The position numbers were made by a program, and so were the translations under genes. The notes beneath the pieces were generated by a model that did not search any database, was not told where the DNA came from, and saw only the letters and a list, made by a program, of their open reading frames with translations. From assembly GCA_036493595.1 (NCBI GenBank), contig DASXPN010000123.1:1-64000 (forward strand): a stretch of DNA of 64,000 nucleotides, read 5' to 3'. This document shows positions 26,337-35,205 of this stretch, piece after piece. How positions within the stretch are numbered: the stretch's first letter is position 1; each line of letters begins with the position of its first letter. The stretch comes from DATAES01 sp036493595. GTDB taxonomy: Bacteria > Actinomycetota > Acidimicrobiia > Acidimicrobiales > JACDCH01.

Positions 26337-27521
26337 ATGACCGCTTCAAGTGCCGCTTCCGGCGCGGCCGTTCCGGCAGTTTCGGTGCCACCCGCGCAGG
26401 TCTACGTTCCCGCGGAAGATCGCGCCGAGATCCTTCGACGCATCGATCAAGCCCTCGCGACCGGCCAGCTCACACTCGGCGCCATCGGCCGCGAGCTCGA
26501 GGAGCGCTTCGCCGCCCATCACGGGGCCAAGCACGCCGTCGCCGTGAACTCCGGCACGAGCGCGATCGAGGTCCCGCTGCGGTCGATGGCGGCGCTCGGC
26601 CACCCGGTCGAGGGGCGCGAGGTGCTCGTCCCCGCCAACACGTTCTTCGCCACCGCCGCCGCGGTCGTGGCGGCCGGGGCCCGCCCGAAGTTCGTCGACT
26701 GCGATCCGGCGACGATGGCGGTCGACCCCGACGATGTCACCGCGGCCATCGGCCCCGACACGGCCGGCCTCGTCGTCGTCCACATCGGTGGTCTGGTCAC
26801 GCCGGCGATCCACGAGTTGCGCCGCCTCTGCGACGAGCGCGGCATCTTCTTGTTCGAGGACGCGGCCCACGCCCACGGTTCCTCGCTCGGCGACCGCATG
26901 GCCGGCACCTTCGGCATCGCCGGCTCGTTCAGCTTCTACCCCACCAAGGTCATCGCCGGCGGCGAAGGCGGGATCATCCTCACCGACGACGACACGATCG
27001 CGTCCGAGGCTCGCATCTACCGAGACCAGGGCAAGGCCAGCTTCACTGCCAACGTGCACACGCACCTCGGTTACAACTGGCGCATGAGCGAGCCGCACGC
27101 GGCGATCACGCTCAGCCAACTCGGTCGCCTCGACGAGTTCATCGCCCACCGGCAACGGATCGCCAAGCTCTACGACGACGGCCTGGCCGAGTTGCCGCTG
27201 ACGCCACTGCACATCCCCTCCGACGCCGGCTGCAACTACTACAAGTACGTCGCGTTCCTCCCGCCGGGCGTCGACCGCACCGAGCTCAAGCAACTGCTGC
27301 GCACCGAGTACGGCGTGGGGTTGTCCGGTGAGGTCTACGAGCTGCCGCTCAACGCGCAGCCGGTGTTCGCACCGTGGGTCGACCGCGACCTGCCGGGCGC
27401 CGAGCAGTTGTGCGCGTCGCACATCTGCCTTCCCGTATCCGCCGTGATGACCGACGAGCAGGCGGCCCACGTCGTCAGCTCGCTCGGTTCCGCTCTCGAC
27501 CGTCTCGCATCCACCTCGTAG
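26337..27521 (+). CDS. DegT/DnrJ/EryC1 family aminotransferase
   Basis: A 394-residue PLP-dependent sugar aminotransferase of the DegT family. The PLP-binding lysine lies in SFYPTKVIAGGEGG near residue 203, the fold markers HGAKHAVAVNSGTSAIE (residues 62-78) and FEDAAHAHG (aspartate that contacts the pyridine ring) are visible. Family members convert keto-sugar nucleotides to amino sugars with glutamate as donor, for glycan or antibiotic sugars. It opens the glycan cassette and ends 12 bases before the epimerase gene. Confidence 0.92.
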   Translation: MTASSAASGAAVPAVSVPPAQVYVPAEDRAEILRRIDQALATGQLTLGAIGRELEERFAAHHGAKHAVAVNSGTSAIEVPLRSMAALGHPVEGREVLVPANTFFATAAAVVAAGARPKFVDCDPATMAVDPDDVTAAIGPDTAGLVVVHIGGLVTPAIHELRRLCDERGIFLFEDAAHAHGSSLGDRMAGTFGIAGSFSFYPTKVIAGGEGGIILTDDDTIASEARIYRDQGKASFTANVHTHLGYNWRMSEPHAAITLSQLGRLDEFIAHRQRIAKLYDDGLAELPLTPLHIPSDAGCNYYKYVAFLPPGVDRTELKQLLRTEYGVGLSGEVYELPLNAQPVFAPWVDRDLPGAEQLCASHICLPVSAVMTDEQAAHVVSSLGSALDRLASTS

Positions 27522-27533
27522 CAAAGGATCAAC

Positions 27534-28502
27534 GTGCCCAGAACCGTCGCCGTGACCGGGGGCTCCGGCTACATCGGAACCCACGTCGTGGATGCGCTCA
27601 TCGATGCGGGATGCAACGTGCGCGTCCTCGACCCCAAGCCGCCGCACCGCGCCGACGCGGAATGGGTTCCCGTCGATGTGCTCGACACCGATGGCCTGAC
27701 CGTCGCGCTGACCGGCGCAGACGTCATCTTCCACCTGGCCGCCATCGCCGACGTGAACGACGTCATCGCCGACCCGACGCTGGCCATCCAGGTCAACACG
27801 CTCGGCACTGCTCGAGTGCTCGAAGCCGCTCGACGCGCCGAGGCCGGTCGAGTCGTGCTCGCGTCGACGGTGTGGGTGTATGCCGCGACGACCGGCGATG
27901 TCGTCGACGAATCGTCACTGTTCGATCCCAACACCGACCGGCACCTGTACGTGACGTCGAAGGTGGCGGCCGAGATGGCGTGCCGCGACTACCACACGCT
28001 CTACGGCCGGCCGTACACGATCCTGCGCTACGGCATCCCGTACGGGCCCCGCATGCGGGACAACTGCGTCGTCGCCGCATTCATGAAGCGGTCGATGCGG
28101 GGCGAGCCGTTGCGCATCGACGGCGACGGCAGCCAGGAGCGGTTCTTCGTCTATGTCGAGGACCTCGCGCAGGCCCACGTCAAGGCCCTCGACGACGTCG
28201 CCGTCAACGAGACGTTCAACATCGAAGGAGCGAGGCCGGTCAGCATCCGCGAGATCGCCGAGTCGGTCTGCTCCCTCGTCGGCACCGGCGCGGTCGAGTT
28301 CGGTCCGGCTCGCCCGGGCGATCTCAAGGCTCGCGTCGTGTCGAGCGACAAGGCGCGCGAGATGCTCGGCTGGCAACCGACGACGACGTTCGCCGACGGG
28401 CTCGCGCGTACATACGAGTGGTACCAGGCGCTCGAAGCGGCCGAAGCCAGCGACCGGGCCGCCGCCCCGCAGTCGCCGCCGGTTGCGCTGACCGAGGAGT
28501 AG
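27534..28502 (+). CDS. NAD-dependent sugar epimerase/dehydratase
   Basis: The 322-residue extended SDR starts at GTG 27534 behind AAAGGA and has TGGSGYIGTH at residues 8-17 (NAD binding), then LASTVWVYAATTG and YVTSKVAAEMA (catalytic Tyr and Lys, YxxxK). These features fit UDP-glucose 4-epimerase or dTDP-glucose dehydratase-like enzymes. It lies between an aminotransferase and a GT2, so it probably prepares a nucleotide sugar for a surface polysaccharide. The donor nucleotide is unknown. Confidence 0.9.
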   Translation: MPRTVAVTGGSGYIGTHVVDALIDAGCNVRVLDPKPPHRADAEWVPVDVLDTDGLTVALTGADVIFHLAAIADVNDVIADPTLAIQVNTLGTARVLEAARRAEAGRVVLASTVWVYAATTGDVVDESSLFDPNTDRHLYVTSKVAAEMACRDYHTLYGRPYTILRYGIPYGPRMRDNCVVAAFMKRSMRGEPLRIDGDGSQERFFVYVEDLAQAHVKALDDVAVNETFNIEGARPVSIREIAESVCSLVGTGAVEFGPARPGDLKARVVSSDKAREMLGWQPTTTFADGLARTYEWYQALEAAEASDRAAAPQSPPVALTEE

Positions 28503-28507
28503 CCCAC

Positions 28508-29374
28508 ATGCAGGCCCTGTTCGACCGCCCTGGAGGAACGCGGCGTATCGCCGTCGTGCCCGCCTACAACGAAGAGCCCACCGTCGCGCAGGTGCTCGAC
28601 AAGCTGTCGCACTTCGTGGACGAGCTCGTCGTCGTCGACGATGGATCCACCGATCGCACACGATCCGAGATCGAGGCGTGGCTGCCCGGCCACGACAACG
28701 CCCGCCTGCTGTCGTTCGACCAGAACCAAGGCATGTCGGCCGCGTACTACCTCGCGTTCACCGACCTGCGCCGGCGCATGCGCTCGGGCGAGCTGTCACC
28801 GGACGATCTCGTGTTCACCGTCGACGCCGACGGTCAACACGATCTCGACGTGATCGACGACCTCCACCGCCGCGCGGTCGAAGAGCAACTCGACGCGCTG
28901 CTCGTGCGCCGTGACCTGTCGACGTACCCGATGTACAAGCAAGCGGGCAACGGCGTGCTGTCGACGTGGGCGACGTTGTGGGCGGGTCATCGTCTGTACG
29001 ACGTCGAGTCCGGCTACCGCATCTTTCGCTTGGGCGCGCTCGCGGACGCGTTGAGCTACTACCGCGGTTACAAGTACTCAGAGACCGTAGAGGTCGCCGT
29101 CGTGATGTGCCGCCTCGGCTACCACGTGCGCAATGACGTGCTCGTGCCGGTCCCCGTGTACCGCAGTCGCACTCGCATGGTCGACGTGGTCATCGACCTC
29201 GCCGCCATCCCGATGGCGGCCTTCAGGGTCACGGCCCGGCGGCCTCCCGGCAAGGAAGTGCCGAGCCTGCTGGCGCCGTTGGCCGTGAGCGCGGCCGGGG
29301 CCACCGCGGGGCTGGTGATCGGTGTCAACGTCGGGCGCCGCCTCTGGCGCGGCCTTCAGCAGCTGTCGAGGTAG
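28508..29374 (+). CDS. Family 2 glycosyltransferase (DPM1/DPG synthase-like)
   Basis: A 288-residue GT2: IAVVPAYNEEPTVAQVL at residues 14-30, VVDDGSTDRTRSEI near 45, and the metal-binding VDADGQHD near 105, the DxD-type motif. A membrane-proximal hydrophobic segment (APLAVSAAGATAGLVIGVNV) lies at the C-terminus. This shape fits polyprenyl-phosphate sugar transferases or inner-membrane glycan synthases. It begins five bases after the epimerase stop. Its last 19 bases overlap the convergent deacetylase gene. Confidence 0.9.
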   Translation: MQALFDRPGGTRRIAVVPAYNEEPTVAQVLDKLSHFVDELVVVDDGSTDRTRSEIEAWLPGHDNARLLSFDQNQGMSAAYYLAFTDLRRRMRSGELSPDDLVFTVDADGQHDLDVIDDLHRRAVEEQLDALLVRRDLSTYPMYKQAGNGVLSTWATLWAGHRLYDVESGYRIFRLGALADALSYYRGYKYSETVEVAVVMCRLGYHVRNDVLVPVPVYRSRTRMVDVVIDLAAIPMAAFRVTARRPPGKEVPSLLAPLAVSAAGATAGLVIGVNVGRRLWRGLQQLSR

Positions 29375-30612
29375 CCGGGCACACCGAGTAGCTCGTCGAG
29401 ACGCACGGGCTGCAGACCTTTCGCCCGAAGCCCGTCGATGATGAGTGGCAATGCTGTCAGCAGGACCGATCGGTCGGCGCTCACGTTGCCGTCGAGGCCG
29501 TCGTGCAAGAGGATGATCGACCCCGGTTTGGCACCGTCCACGATGCGTTGGGCCACGAGCCGGCCGTCATGTGAGGCCCAGTCCCCCGCCGAGACGTCCC
29601 AGGTCACGGCATGCATGCCGTCGTTGCGTACCTGTGCGAGCATGAAGGGAGTGCGCTGACCGTGGGGGGGCCGGAAGAACGCGGGACACTTGCCCAGAGC
29701 CTGTTCGATGGCGTGCTGGGTGCGGTCGAGCTCCGGATAACGAGGATCGAGCCAACGCCAATAGTCGTGGTGGAACGAGTGGTTGCCGACCAGCTGGCCA
29801 TCGGCCAGCAGGGCCCGGCTGATGTCTGGTCGCGCCACGACGGCCTTGCCGACTTCGAAGAACGTGCCCTTGATGCCGTGGTCGTCGAGGATCCGGCTCA
29901 CGTCCATCGTGTAGGGATCGTCGGGCCCGTCGTCGAAGGTCAACGCCACCTTGTTCTGCGACCGGTCCCCGTGAGTGATGACGCGGCCGAACCACTGGAC
30001 GGTCGGATCGTTGGCGCCCACCCATGCCACGAGCCCCACGGCGAGCACCGCGGTGACGGTCACGAACGCGACGCCGTCGCGTCCGAGGGTGCGACCCGCG
30101 GCGGACCCGCGGGCAGGCCGCGTCGCGATGGTCAAGATGCCGACCGCGAAGCCGATGACCGCGGCGGCCCACAGTCCTGCGAGGCGTCCGCCGATCAGTG
30201 CGAACACAGTGATCTCTACGGCGCCCGCAGCGACACCGAACGTCACGTCGCGCCGGTTCGAACCAAACGCGTCGATCGCCATGGCCGGCAAGGTCACGCC
30301 GACGCCCGCACCGAGCACCGCTGCGATCAAGACGGTGATGACGCCGCGTGGCGTGACGGCCAGCAGCAGGCATGCGATCACCGCGCTCACGACACCGACC
30401 GGCACCATCGCGACGCGCCGCACGAGCGCGGCACCGGCGCGCGCAATCAGCAGCGCGACTGCGACCGACGCGATCGAGAGCGCAATCGCGACGACCGTCG
30501 AGCTCTCGGATTCCGCGGCGAGCAACACCGCGCCGCACACGGCGACGCCATGACCGGCGGCGAGCGCGGGCAGGCGCGTCGATGAAGCTGAAGTTCGCCA
30601 CGGCGACGGCAT
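29356..30612 (-). CDS. Membrane-anchored NodB-type polysaccharide deacetylase
   Basis: The 418-residue protein begins with about seven hydrophobic helices (residues 20-200) and ends with a NodB domain: TFDDGPDD at residues 225-232, HSFHHDY at 278-284 and RPPHGQRTP. All canonical metal-binding and catalytic residues for removing N- or O-acetyl groups from cell-wall glycans or other polysaccharides are present. The membrane part resembles half of an MFS-type transporter. The ATG at 30612 places its 5' end inside the divergent gene by 31 bases, so a later start is possible; GTGs at residues 25 and 29 are alternatives but would cut into the first helix. Confidence 0.85.
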   Translation of the reverse strand: MPSPWRTSASSTRLPALAAGHGVAVCGAVLLAAESESSTVVAIALSIASVAVALLIARAGAALVRRVAMVPVGVVSAVIACLLLAVTPRGVITVLIAAVLGAGVGVTLPAMAIDAFGSNRRDVTFGVAAGAVEITVFALIGGRLAGLWAAAVIGFAVGILTIATRPARGSAAGRTLGRDGVAFVTVTAVLAVGLVAWVGANDPTVQWFGRVITHGDRSQNKVALTFDDGPDDPYTMDVSRILDDHGIKGTFFEVGKAVVARPDISRALLADGQLVGNHSFHHDYWRWLDPRYPELDRTQHAIEQALGKCPAFFRPPHGQRTPFMLAQVRNDGMHAVTWDVSAGDWASHDGRLVAQRIVDGAKPGSIILLHDGLDGNVSADRSVLLTALPLIIDGLRAKGLQPVRLDELLGVPGYLDSC

Positions 30613-31934
30613 CGGTCGACGACGGTAGTGCCGACCTCGACGCCGACGAACGCGACAAACGTGCCGAGCGCATCGAACGAACGGGCCGGATCGCTCGCGG
30701 TGTGATCATCGGCGCCTGGTTCGTCATCCTCGGGCTGTTGCTTCGCCACCGCGAGGTGATCTCGAGCGACACGATGTCGAACTACGTGCACGTGTGGTTC
30801 GTGGCCGAACAGCTGTGGCACGGCCATGGTCTCCCGTTTCACATGCCGGTGCTCATGAACGGTCGTGCGCTGGCGTTCCCGTACGCGTTCATCCCGTGGA
30901 TGGTGGCGGTCCTGCTCTGGCCGCTCATGGGCGAGTGGAGCGTCACGGCCGTGCTCGGCATCGGCTTCATCGGTCTCGTCGCCGCCACCTTCTGGACGTT
31001 CCCCGAGCTCCGTCGCGGCTGGTGGGCAGTGGCCGTACTGGTGAACCCCGCGCTCGCAGAAGCGTTGCTCCTCGGACAACTGCCGTTCCTATGGGCGGCG
31101 GCGATGTTCATGCTGGCGATCGGCTGCTGGCGTCGCGACCGGCGCGTCGCCGCCATCGTCCTCGCCGCGCTCGCGCAGCTGACCCATGCCGCGGTGCTGG
31201 TGCCGATCGTGGCGTTGGTCGTGCTCGTCCGCTACCGCCACGAACCGAATCGCCGGACCTTGATCAGCGGCTGGCTGGTCACCGTCGCGGTCGCGTTGCC
31301 CGCGATCTGGCTGGTGTTCGCGTCACCCGTCGCCTCGCAGAACTCGGTCTTCTACACGGGATGGATCGAGTTCGAGACCGTCGCGCTGCGCGCACTGACG
31401 TTCCTCATCCCGATGGGTTTGGTCGCGGTGCAGCGCTCGAGTTGGCGTCGCGACGCGCCGATGCTTCTCGCCGGTCTCATGGTGGTCGCGCAGCTCGTCA
31501 CCATCCCGTTCTCCGGCATGGCAGTGGGTTGGGCCGCGCTCAACCGACGTCCGGTTCAAGGTGTCTCCGCGCTGGCTCACTCGCCCGACTTCGTGCCCGG
31601 CGCCACATATCGCGTGCTCACGTTCGGCGACGCGAAGTACGGCCAGTACTCGATCGTGCGCGGCGGCGGGCACCTCGATTCCGAGTTCTTCCCCGAGAGC
31701 ATGTACCGGCGCAGCTTCCCGAGCGAGGCGGCGTACGCGCGGTTCCTCACCAAGCGCCAAGTCGACTTCGTCGTCATCGACCCGCACTACAAGAACTTCA
31801 AGACGAACGAGCAGCACTTGCTCGACACCATGGCAGGATCGAACTCACCCTGCGTCGATGGCGTGAGCGTGCGACCGATCGACCAGACGCCCGGTTACCG
31901 CCTCTACTCGGTGACCAGGAACTGCACGAGCTGA
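30582..31934 (+). CDS. Polytopic membrane protein, possible GT-C-type glycosyltransferase
   Basis: A 450-residue protein with about nine predicted helices. The N-terminus is cytoplasmic and charged, the first helix is GVIIGAWFVILGLLL, and the C-terminal third is a soluble domain ending 'VDFVVIDPHYKNF'. Topology and C-terminal motif resemble GT-C or PMT-like membrane proteins that use polyprenyl-linked sugars, but the expected Asp/Glu near the first loop (HREVISSDTM) is only suggestive. Position in the glycan cassette supports a role in surface polysaccharide synthesis. The start at 30582 overlaps the divergent deacetylase gene. Confidence 0.65.
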   Translation: MKLKFATATASVDDGSADLDADERDKRAERIERTGRIARGVIIGAWFVILGLLLRHREVISSDTMSNYVHVWFVAEQLWHGHGLPFHMPVLMNGRALAFPYAFIPWMVAVLLWPLMGEWSVTAVLGIGFIGLVAATFWTFPELRRGWWAVAVLVNPALAEALLLGQLPFLWAAAMFMLAIGCWRRDRRVAAIVLAALAQLTHAAVLVPIVALVVLVRYRHEPNRRTLISGWLVTVAVALPAIWLVFASPVASQNSVFYTGWIEFETVALRALTFLIPMGLVAVQRSSWRRDAPMLLAGLMVVAQLVTIPFSGMAVGWAALNRRPVQGVSALAHSPDFVPGATYRVLTFGDAKYGQYSIVRGGGHLDSEFFPESMYRRSFPSEAAYARFLTKRQVDFVVIDPHYKNFKTNEQHLLDTMAGSNSPCVDGVSVRPIDQTPGYRLYSVTRNCTS

Positions 31935-31967
31935 ACGCGCGGCGGCGCCGGCACCCGGGGCCGAGGC

Positions 31968-32399
31968 CTATGCCGGTGCGGTTTGCACCGACTGGAGCAC
32001 GTCGTCGACGAATTCGGCCACGCCTTGTTCGAGCCGGTCACGACGGAACTGGTGGGTGCCGACGATGCGGGCGCCCTTCGCCTCGACGATGGCGGTCGTC
32101 TTCGCCAGTGCCTTGCCCGCGTTGATGGCGTACGTGCAGAACACGGCGACGGGCTTGTGGTCGAGCACCGGCAGCTTCCACAGCCGCGTCGCCCGGCCCG
32201 GACGCTGGCCGAACAGCACGAGCCCGTCGACCCAGGTACCGACGAACACGACATCGGCGACGGAGAGCTCGTGCAGGTCGGGCTCCGTCACCGGACGCAC
32301 GGAAACCTCGGCGCCGGTGGCGGCGGCGGCCCCGCCGATCAACTCCGCGGCGCGCCGCGTGTTGCCCGTCATCGACTCGTAGAGGACCACGACCTTCAT
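31968..32399 (-). CDS. Flavodoxin-like protein
   Basis: A 143-residue flavodoxin-domain protein: MKVVVLYESMTGNTRRAAEL at the start, where ESMTGNT is the FMN phosphate-binding loop. The frame is open for 12 more residues upstream but the ATG at 32399 gives the expected N-terminus. It is a likely small electron carrier or a quinone reductase-like module; its partner is unknown. It is convergent with the membrane protein gene and divergent from the next gene. Confidence 0.85.
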   Translation of the reverse strand: MKVVVLYESMTGNTRRAAELIGGAAAATGAEVSVRPVTEPDLHELSVADVVFVGTWVDGLVLFGQRPGRATRLWKLPVLDHKPVAVFCTYAINAGKALAKTTAIVEAKGARIVGTHQFRRDRLEQGVAEFVDDVLQSVQTAPA

Positions 32400-32441
32400 C
32401 GCCGGCCGTTCTAGCAGAGCGTCCCGTGGGAGCATGGTGAC

Positions 32442-33959
32442 GTGAGCGTGCGGTGCGCGCGATGTCGAGCCTCGTTACGACCTGCGGACCGCTCGTGCCC
32501 CGCATGCGGTGCCGGGGTACCCGGCTCGATAGAGCTGCTCCAGGATGAAACCAAGGCCGCGCCACTCGCAGGCGCGCCGCCTCGCGATGCGCCGCCTCGC
32601 CGTGCGCCGCCTGGTCCAACGCGACGGGCGCGCGCTCCTCGAGCCGCACTCGCCGCTGCCGCACTCGTGATCGCGAGCGTCGTCGTCTTCGCACGCGACC
32701 ACGGGCAGTCCGAGTCCGCCGCGCCGTCGGTGGCGCCCGCTCCGAGCACGTCGAGCCTGTCGCCGTCCGACACGATCCCGCCGTCGTTCAAGCTCGACAC
32801 CGACCCCTTGCAGGCGACCGGCGCCAACCTCGCTTTCGTCGCGAACGGCGCGCTGCACATCGTCGACGGCAAGACGGGTCACGTGTTCAATGTCGGCTCC
32901 GGTTCGGAGCCGAGATGGTCACGGACAGGTGACTGGCTGGCCTACCGGACAGGACCAGAGCTCCAAGAGGTGTGGCTGCAAGAGGCGAACGGCGGGAGCG
33001 CGGGTCTCGTCGCCGATCACGTGCAGAACTTCGCCTGGTCACCGACCGACGACCGGCTCGCCGTGGCCAGCGACGATCCGGGCACAGGGTTGAAGGTCAT
33101 CGACGCAGTCGGCAACGCGTCGAGGATCGGACCCGCCGGCGCGACCGGCGCGGTCTGGGAGTTCGACGGTCAACACCTCGCCTACACGACGGCCGACCTG
33201 TTGGGTGATCACCTCTTCATCGCCGACACCACGACGCCCGGCGATCGCAGCGGTCGAGAGCTCGGCCTGGCCGGGCTGCAACCCGCGACCGGGATCCAAC
33301 CGGTGCTGTGGACCCGCACGGCCGGCATCATCGCCTGGCTGCATCCGCAGCACTCCGTGTCCCTCGGCCACGACGGCGCCGCGCTCGTTGCCATCGACCC
33401 GGATGCCGGCACGATGCGCACGATCGCGACGACGTTGACGTATCCGGACTGGCTGGCCTACCAGCCGGCCGTCTCGTCGTCCGCCGCCGATGTCGTCGTC
33501 GTGTCGGGCGGCAACCGCGACGCGTTCAAAGACAAGCGCACGTTGGTGTGCGACAACGCCCTGGTCGAGTGCCCGACCTTTCCGGTCGACTCGGACCTCG
33601 CCGTGGTCGATCCCGCGTGGTCACCGGACGGTCAGCACTTGGTGATGGTGATCGCGGACACGTCGTCGCGGACAGTGTGGCAGCCGCTCGCGGCAGCAAC
33701 GTCGCTGACGCTCGCGTCGACGGGCGACGCCCGCATCGGCCCCCTTCTCGCGAATACGAGCGCTACCGCGCACCCGATGTGGCTCCCCGACAACCGTCAC
33801 GTCCTCGCCGTGCAAGGCGATCAGCTCGTCGCCTTCGACACGAACGGGGAGGATCCGCCGACGACGGTCGTCGCGCCCCTCACGGGGCCGGACTCCGACG
33901 CGCTTGGTCCCTCCTACTACGGGCACACGGACTGGACGGCGCTCGTTGCCGTCAGTTGA
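32442..33959 (+). CDS. Zinc-ribbon, membrane-spanning, beta-propeller-like protein
   Basis: A 505-residue protein with an unusual layout: a cytosolic zinc ribbon (CARC at residues 5-8 and CPAC at 19-22), a proline- and arginine-rich linker encoded by 15-base DNA repeats (32574-32603), one helix at 64-84, then an extracytoplasmic region of beta-propeller/TolB type with repeats such as 'FAWSPTDDRLAVAS' and 'VVDPAWSPDGQHLVMVI'. GTG start at 32442. It might link a cytosolic partner to a cell-envelope sensor; this is inference. No named family is recognised. Confidence 0.8.
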   Translation: MSVRCARCRASLRPADRSCPACGAGVPGSIELLQDETKAAPLAGAPPRDAPPRRAPPGPTRRARAPRAALAAAALVIASVVVFARDHGQSESAAPSVAPAPSTSSLSPSDTIPPSFKLDTDPLQATGANLAFVANGALHIVDGKTGHVFNVGSGSEPRWSRTGDWLAYRTGPELQEVWLQEANGGSAGLVADHVQNFAWSPTDDRLAVASDDPGTGLKVIDAVGNASRIGPAGATGAVWEFDGQHLAYTTADLLGDHLFIADTTTPGDRSGRELGLAGLQPATGIQPVLWTRTAGIIAWLHPQHSVSLGHDGAALVAIDPDAGTMRTIATTLTYPDWLAYQPAVSSSAADVVVVSGGNRDAFKDKRTLVCDNALVECPTFPVDSDLAVVDPAWSPDGQHLVMVIADTSSRTVWQPLAAATSLTLASTGDARIGPLLANTSATAHPMWLPDNRHVLAVQGDQLVAFDTNGEDPPTTVVAPLTGPDSDALGPSYYGHTDWTALVAVS

Positions 33960-33965
33960 CCGTGT

Positions 33966-34352
33966 TCAGGTCCGCGCGGGTTGCAACGTGATCTGCTGGC
34001 TGGCCTCGCCCCGAAGGACCCGCACCGCCAGCTGACCGTTGGTCAGCGTGGCCTCGATCCCGCCCCCATAGCCCTCAGGCAGGTCGATCTCGCGTTCGTA
34101 GCCGCCGTACTGCCACTCGTTGATGAGGTAGTCGCGTGGCCCGGCGCTGCGCACCCGAGCCCAGAACCTCAGCGTCTCGCCGCGCAGTTCGATGGTGACG
34201 TCGTCGGGCATCACTGCCGGCAACGGCGCCAGCACCACCAGGGCGCCGCTCGTCTCGTACACGTTGACGGGAACGGATTGGGGCCGATTGTTGGCCTCGG
34301 CGGCTGCCGTGGCATCGACGACCTCGCGGTGCGTTGGCTGGTCTTTGGGCAT
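33966..34352 (-). CDS. Hsp20/alpha-crystallin-type small heat-shock protein
   Basis: A 128-residue protein with the alpha-crystallin fold: VPVNVYETSGALVVLAPLPA, then 'RDYLINEWQYGGYEREIDLPEGY' with the EREIDLP beta-strand, and 'ATLTNGQLAVRVLRG'. It is a short member with a reduced N-terminal arm. Small heat-shock proteins prevent aggregation of unfolded proteins without ATP. No HrcA/CIRCE or HspR-like operator was seen in its immediate upstream. Confidence 0.8.
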   Translation of the reverse strand: MPKDQPTHREVVDATAAAEANNRPQSVPVNVYETSGALVVLAPLPAVMPDDVTIELRGETLRFWARVRSAGPRDYLINEWQYGGYEREIDLPEGYGGGIEATLTNGQLAVRVLRGEASQQITLQPART

Positions 34353-34409
34353 CGCGGCGAACCCTACCCACGGTTCACGCGTTCGCAGCCGCGTCGAGCA
34401 GATGCCGCG

Positions 34410-35186
34410 TCACGACAGGCCGAGCAGCTTCGTCACACCGTGGTCGCGGCCGGCGGTGTACCCACCGTCGACCGGGAGCGCGACGCCGCTCACGAACGAC
34501 GCTTCCGACGACAGCAGAAACGCGGCGACGGACGCGATCTCCTCCGGCCGGCCGAACCGGCGCAGCGCGTGCTCCTCGATGATCCCGCGACGGGGCGCTT
34601 GCATCTCCTCCGCCTCGAAGATGCCCTCGGTCATCGGCGTGTCGATGAACCCCGGACAGATGGCGTTGGCGCGGATTCCGACGGGGCCGTAGTCGATGGC
34701 GAGGTTCTTGGTGAGTAGGACGACCCCGCCCTTCGATGCGTTGTAGGACGAGCCGCCCGCTGTCCCCTCGATGCCTTCGATGCTGGCGATGGTGACGATC
34801 GAGCCGCGCTGCCCGTCGATCGGATCCTGTTGGAGCATGTGCTCGATGGCGTGCTTGCACACGAGGAAGGTGCCGGTCAGGTTCACGCCGATCACGCGCT
34901 CCCACTCCGTGCCGTCGATGAGGTGGACCGGTCCTCCACCGGCGACGCCGGCAGCCGTGACGACACCGTCGATGCGGCCGTGTTCGTCCGCGATGCGATC
35001 GACGAGCGCGCTGACCGCGGCGTCGTCACGCACGTCGAGCGACGCGCCACCACCCGCCGCCATATCGGCGCCGATGGCGATGCCGCCTTGCTGCTCGATC
35101 GCCAGCGCTGTCGCGTGTCCGATCCCGGACGCCGCGCCGGTCACGAGTACGACCTTGCCTGCCAACTTCCCGTCCGTTCGAGCCAT
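34410..35186 (-). CDS. Short-chain dehydrogenase/reductase
   Basis: A 258-residue classical SDR with TGAASGIG at residues 16-23, catalytic Ser135, YNASK (Tyr148, Lys152) and a C-terminal VDGGYTAGRD. Likely NAD(P)-dependent reduction or oxidation of an alcohol; substrate unknown. It is divergent from the LLM gene by 19 bases. Confidence 0.88.
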   Translation of the reverse strand: MARTDGKLAGKVVLVTGAASGIGHATALAIEQQGGIAIGADMAAGGGASLDVRDDAAVSALVDRIADEHGRIDGVVTAAGVAGGGPVHLIDGTEWERVIGVNLTGTFLVCKHAIEHMLQQDPIDGQRGSIVTIASIEGIEGTAGGSSYNASKGGVVLLTKNLAIDYGPVGIRANAICPGFIDTPMTEGIFEAEEMQAPRRGIIEEHALRRFGRPEEIASVAAFLLSSEASFVSGVALPVDGGYTAGRDHGVTKLLGLS

Positions 35187-35205
35187 GACCGTATTGTGAC
35201 CGCCG

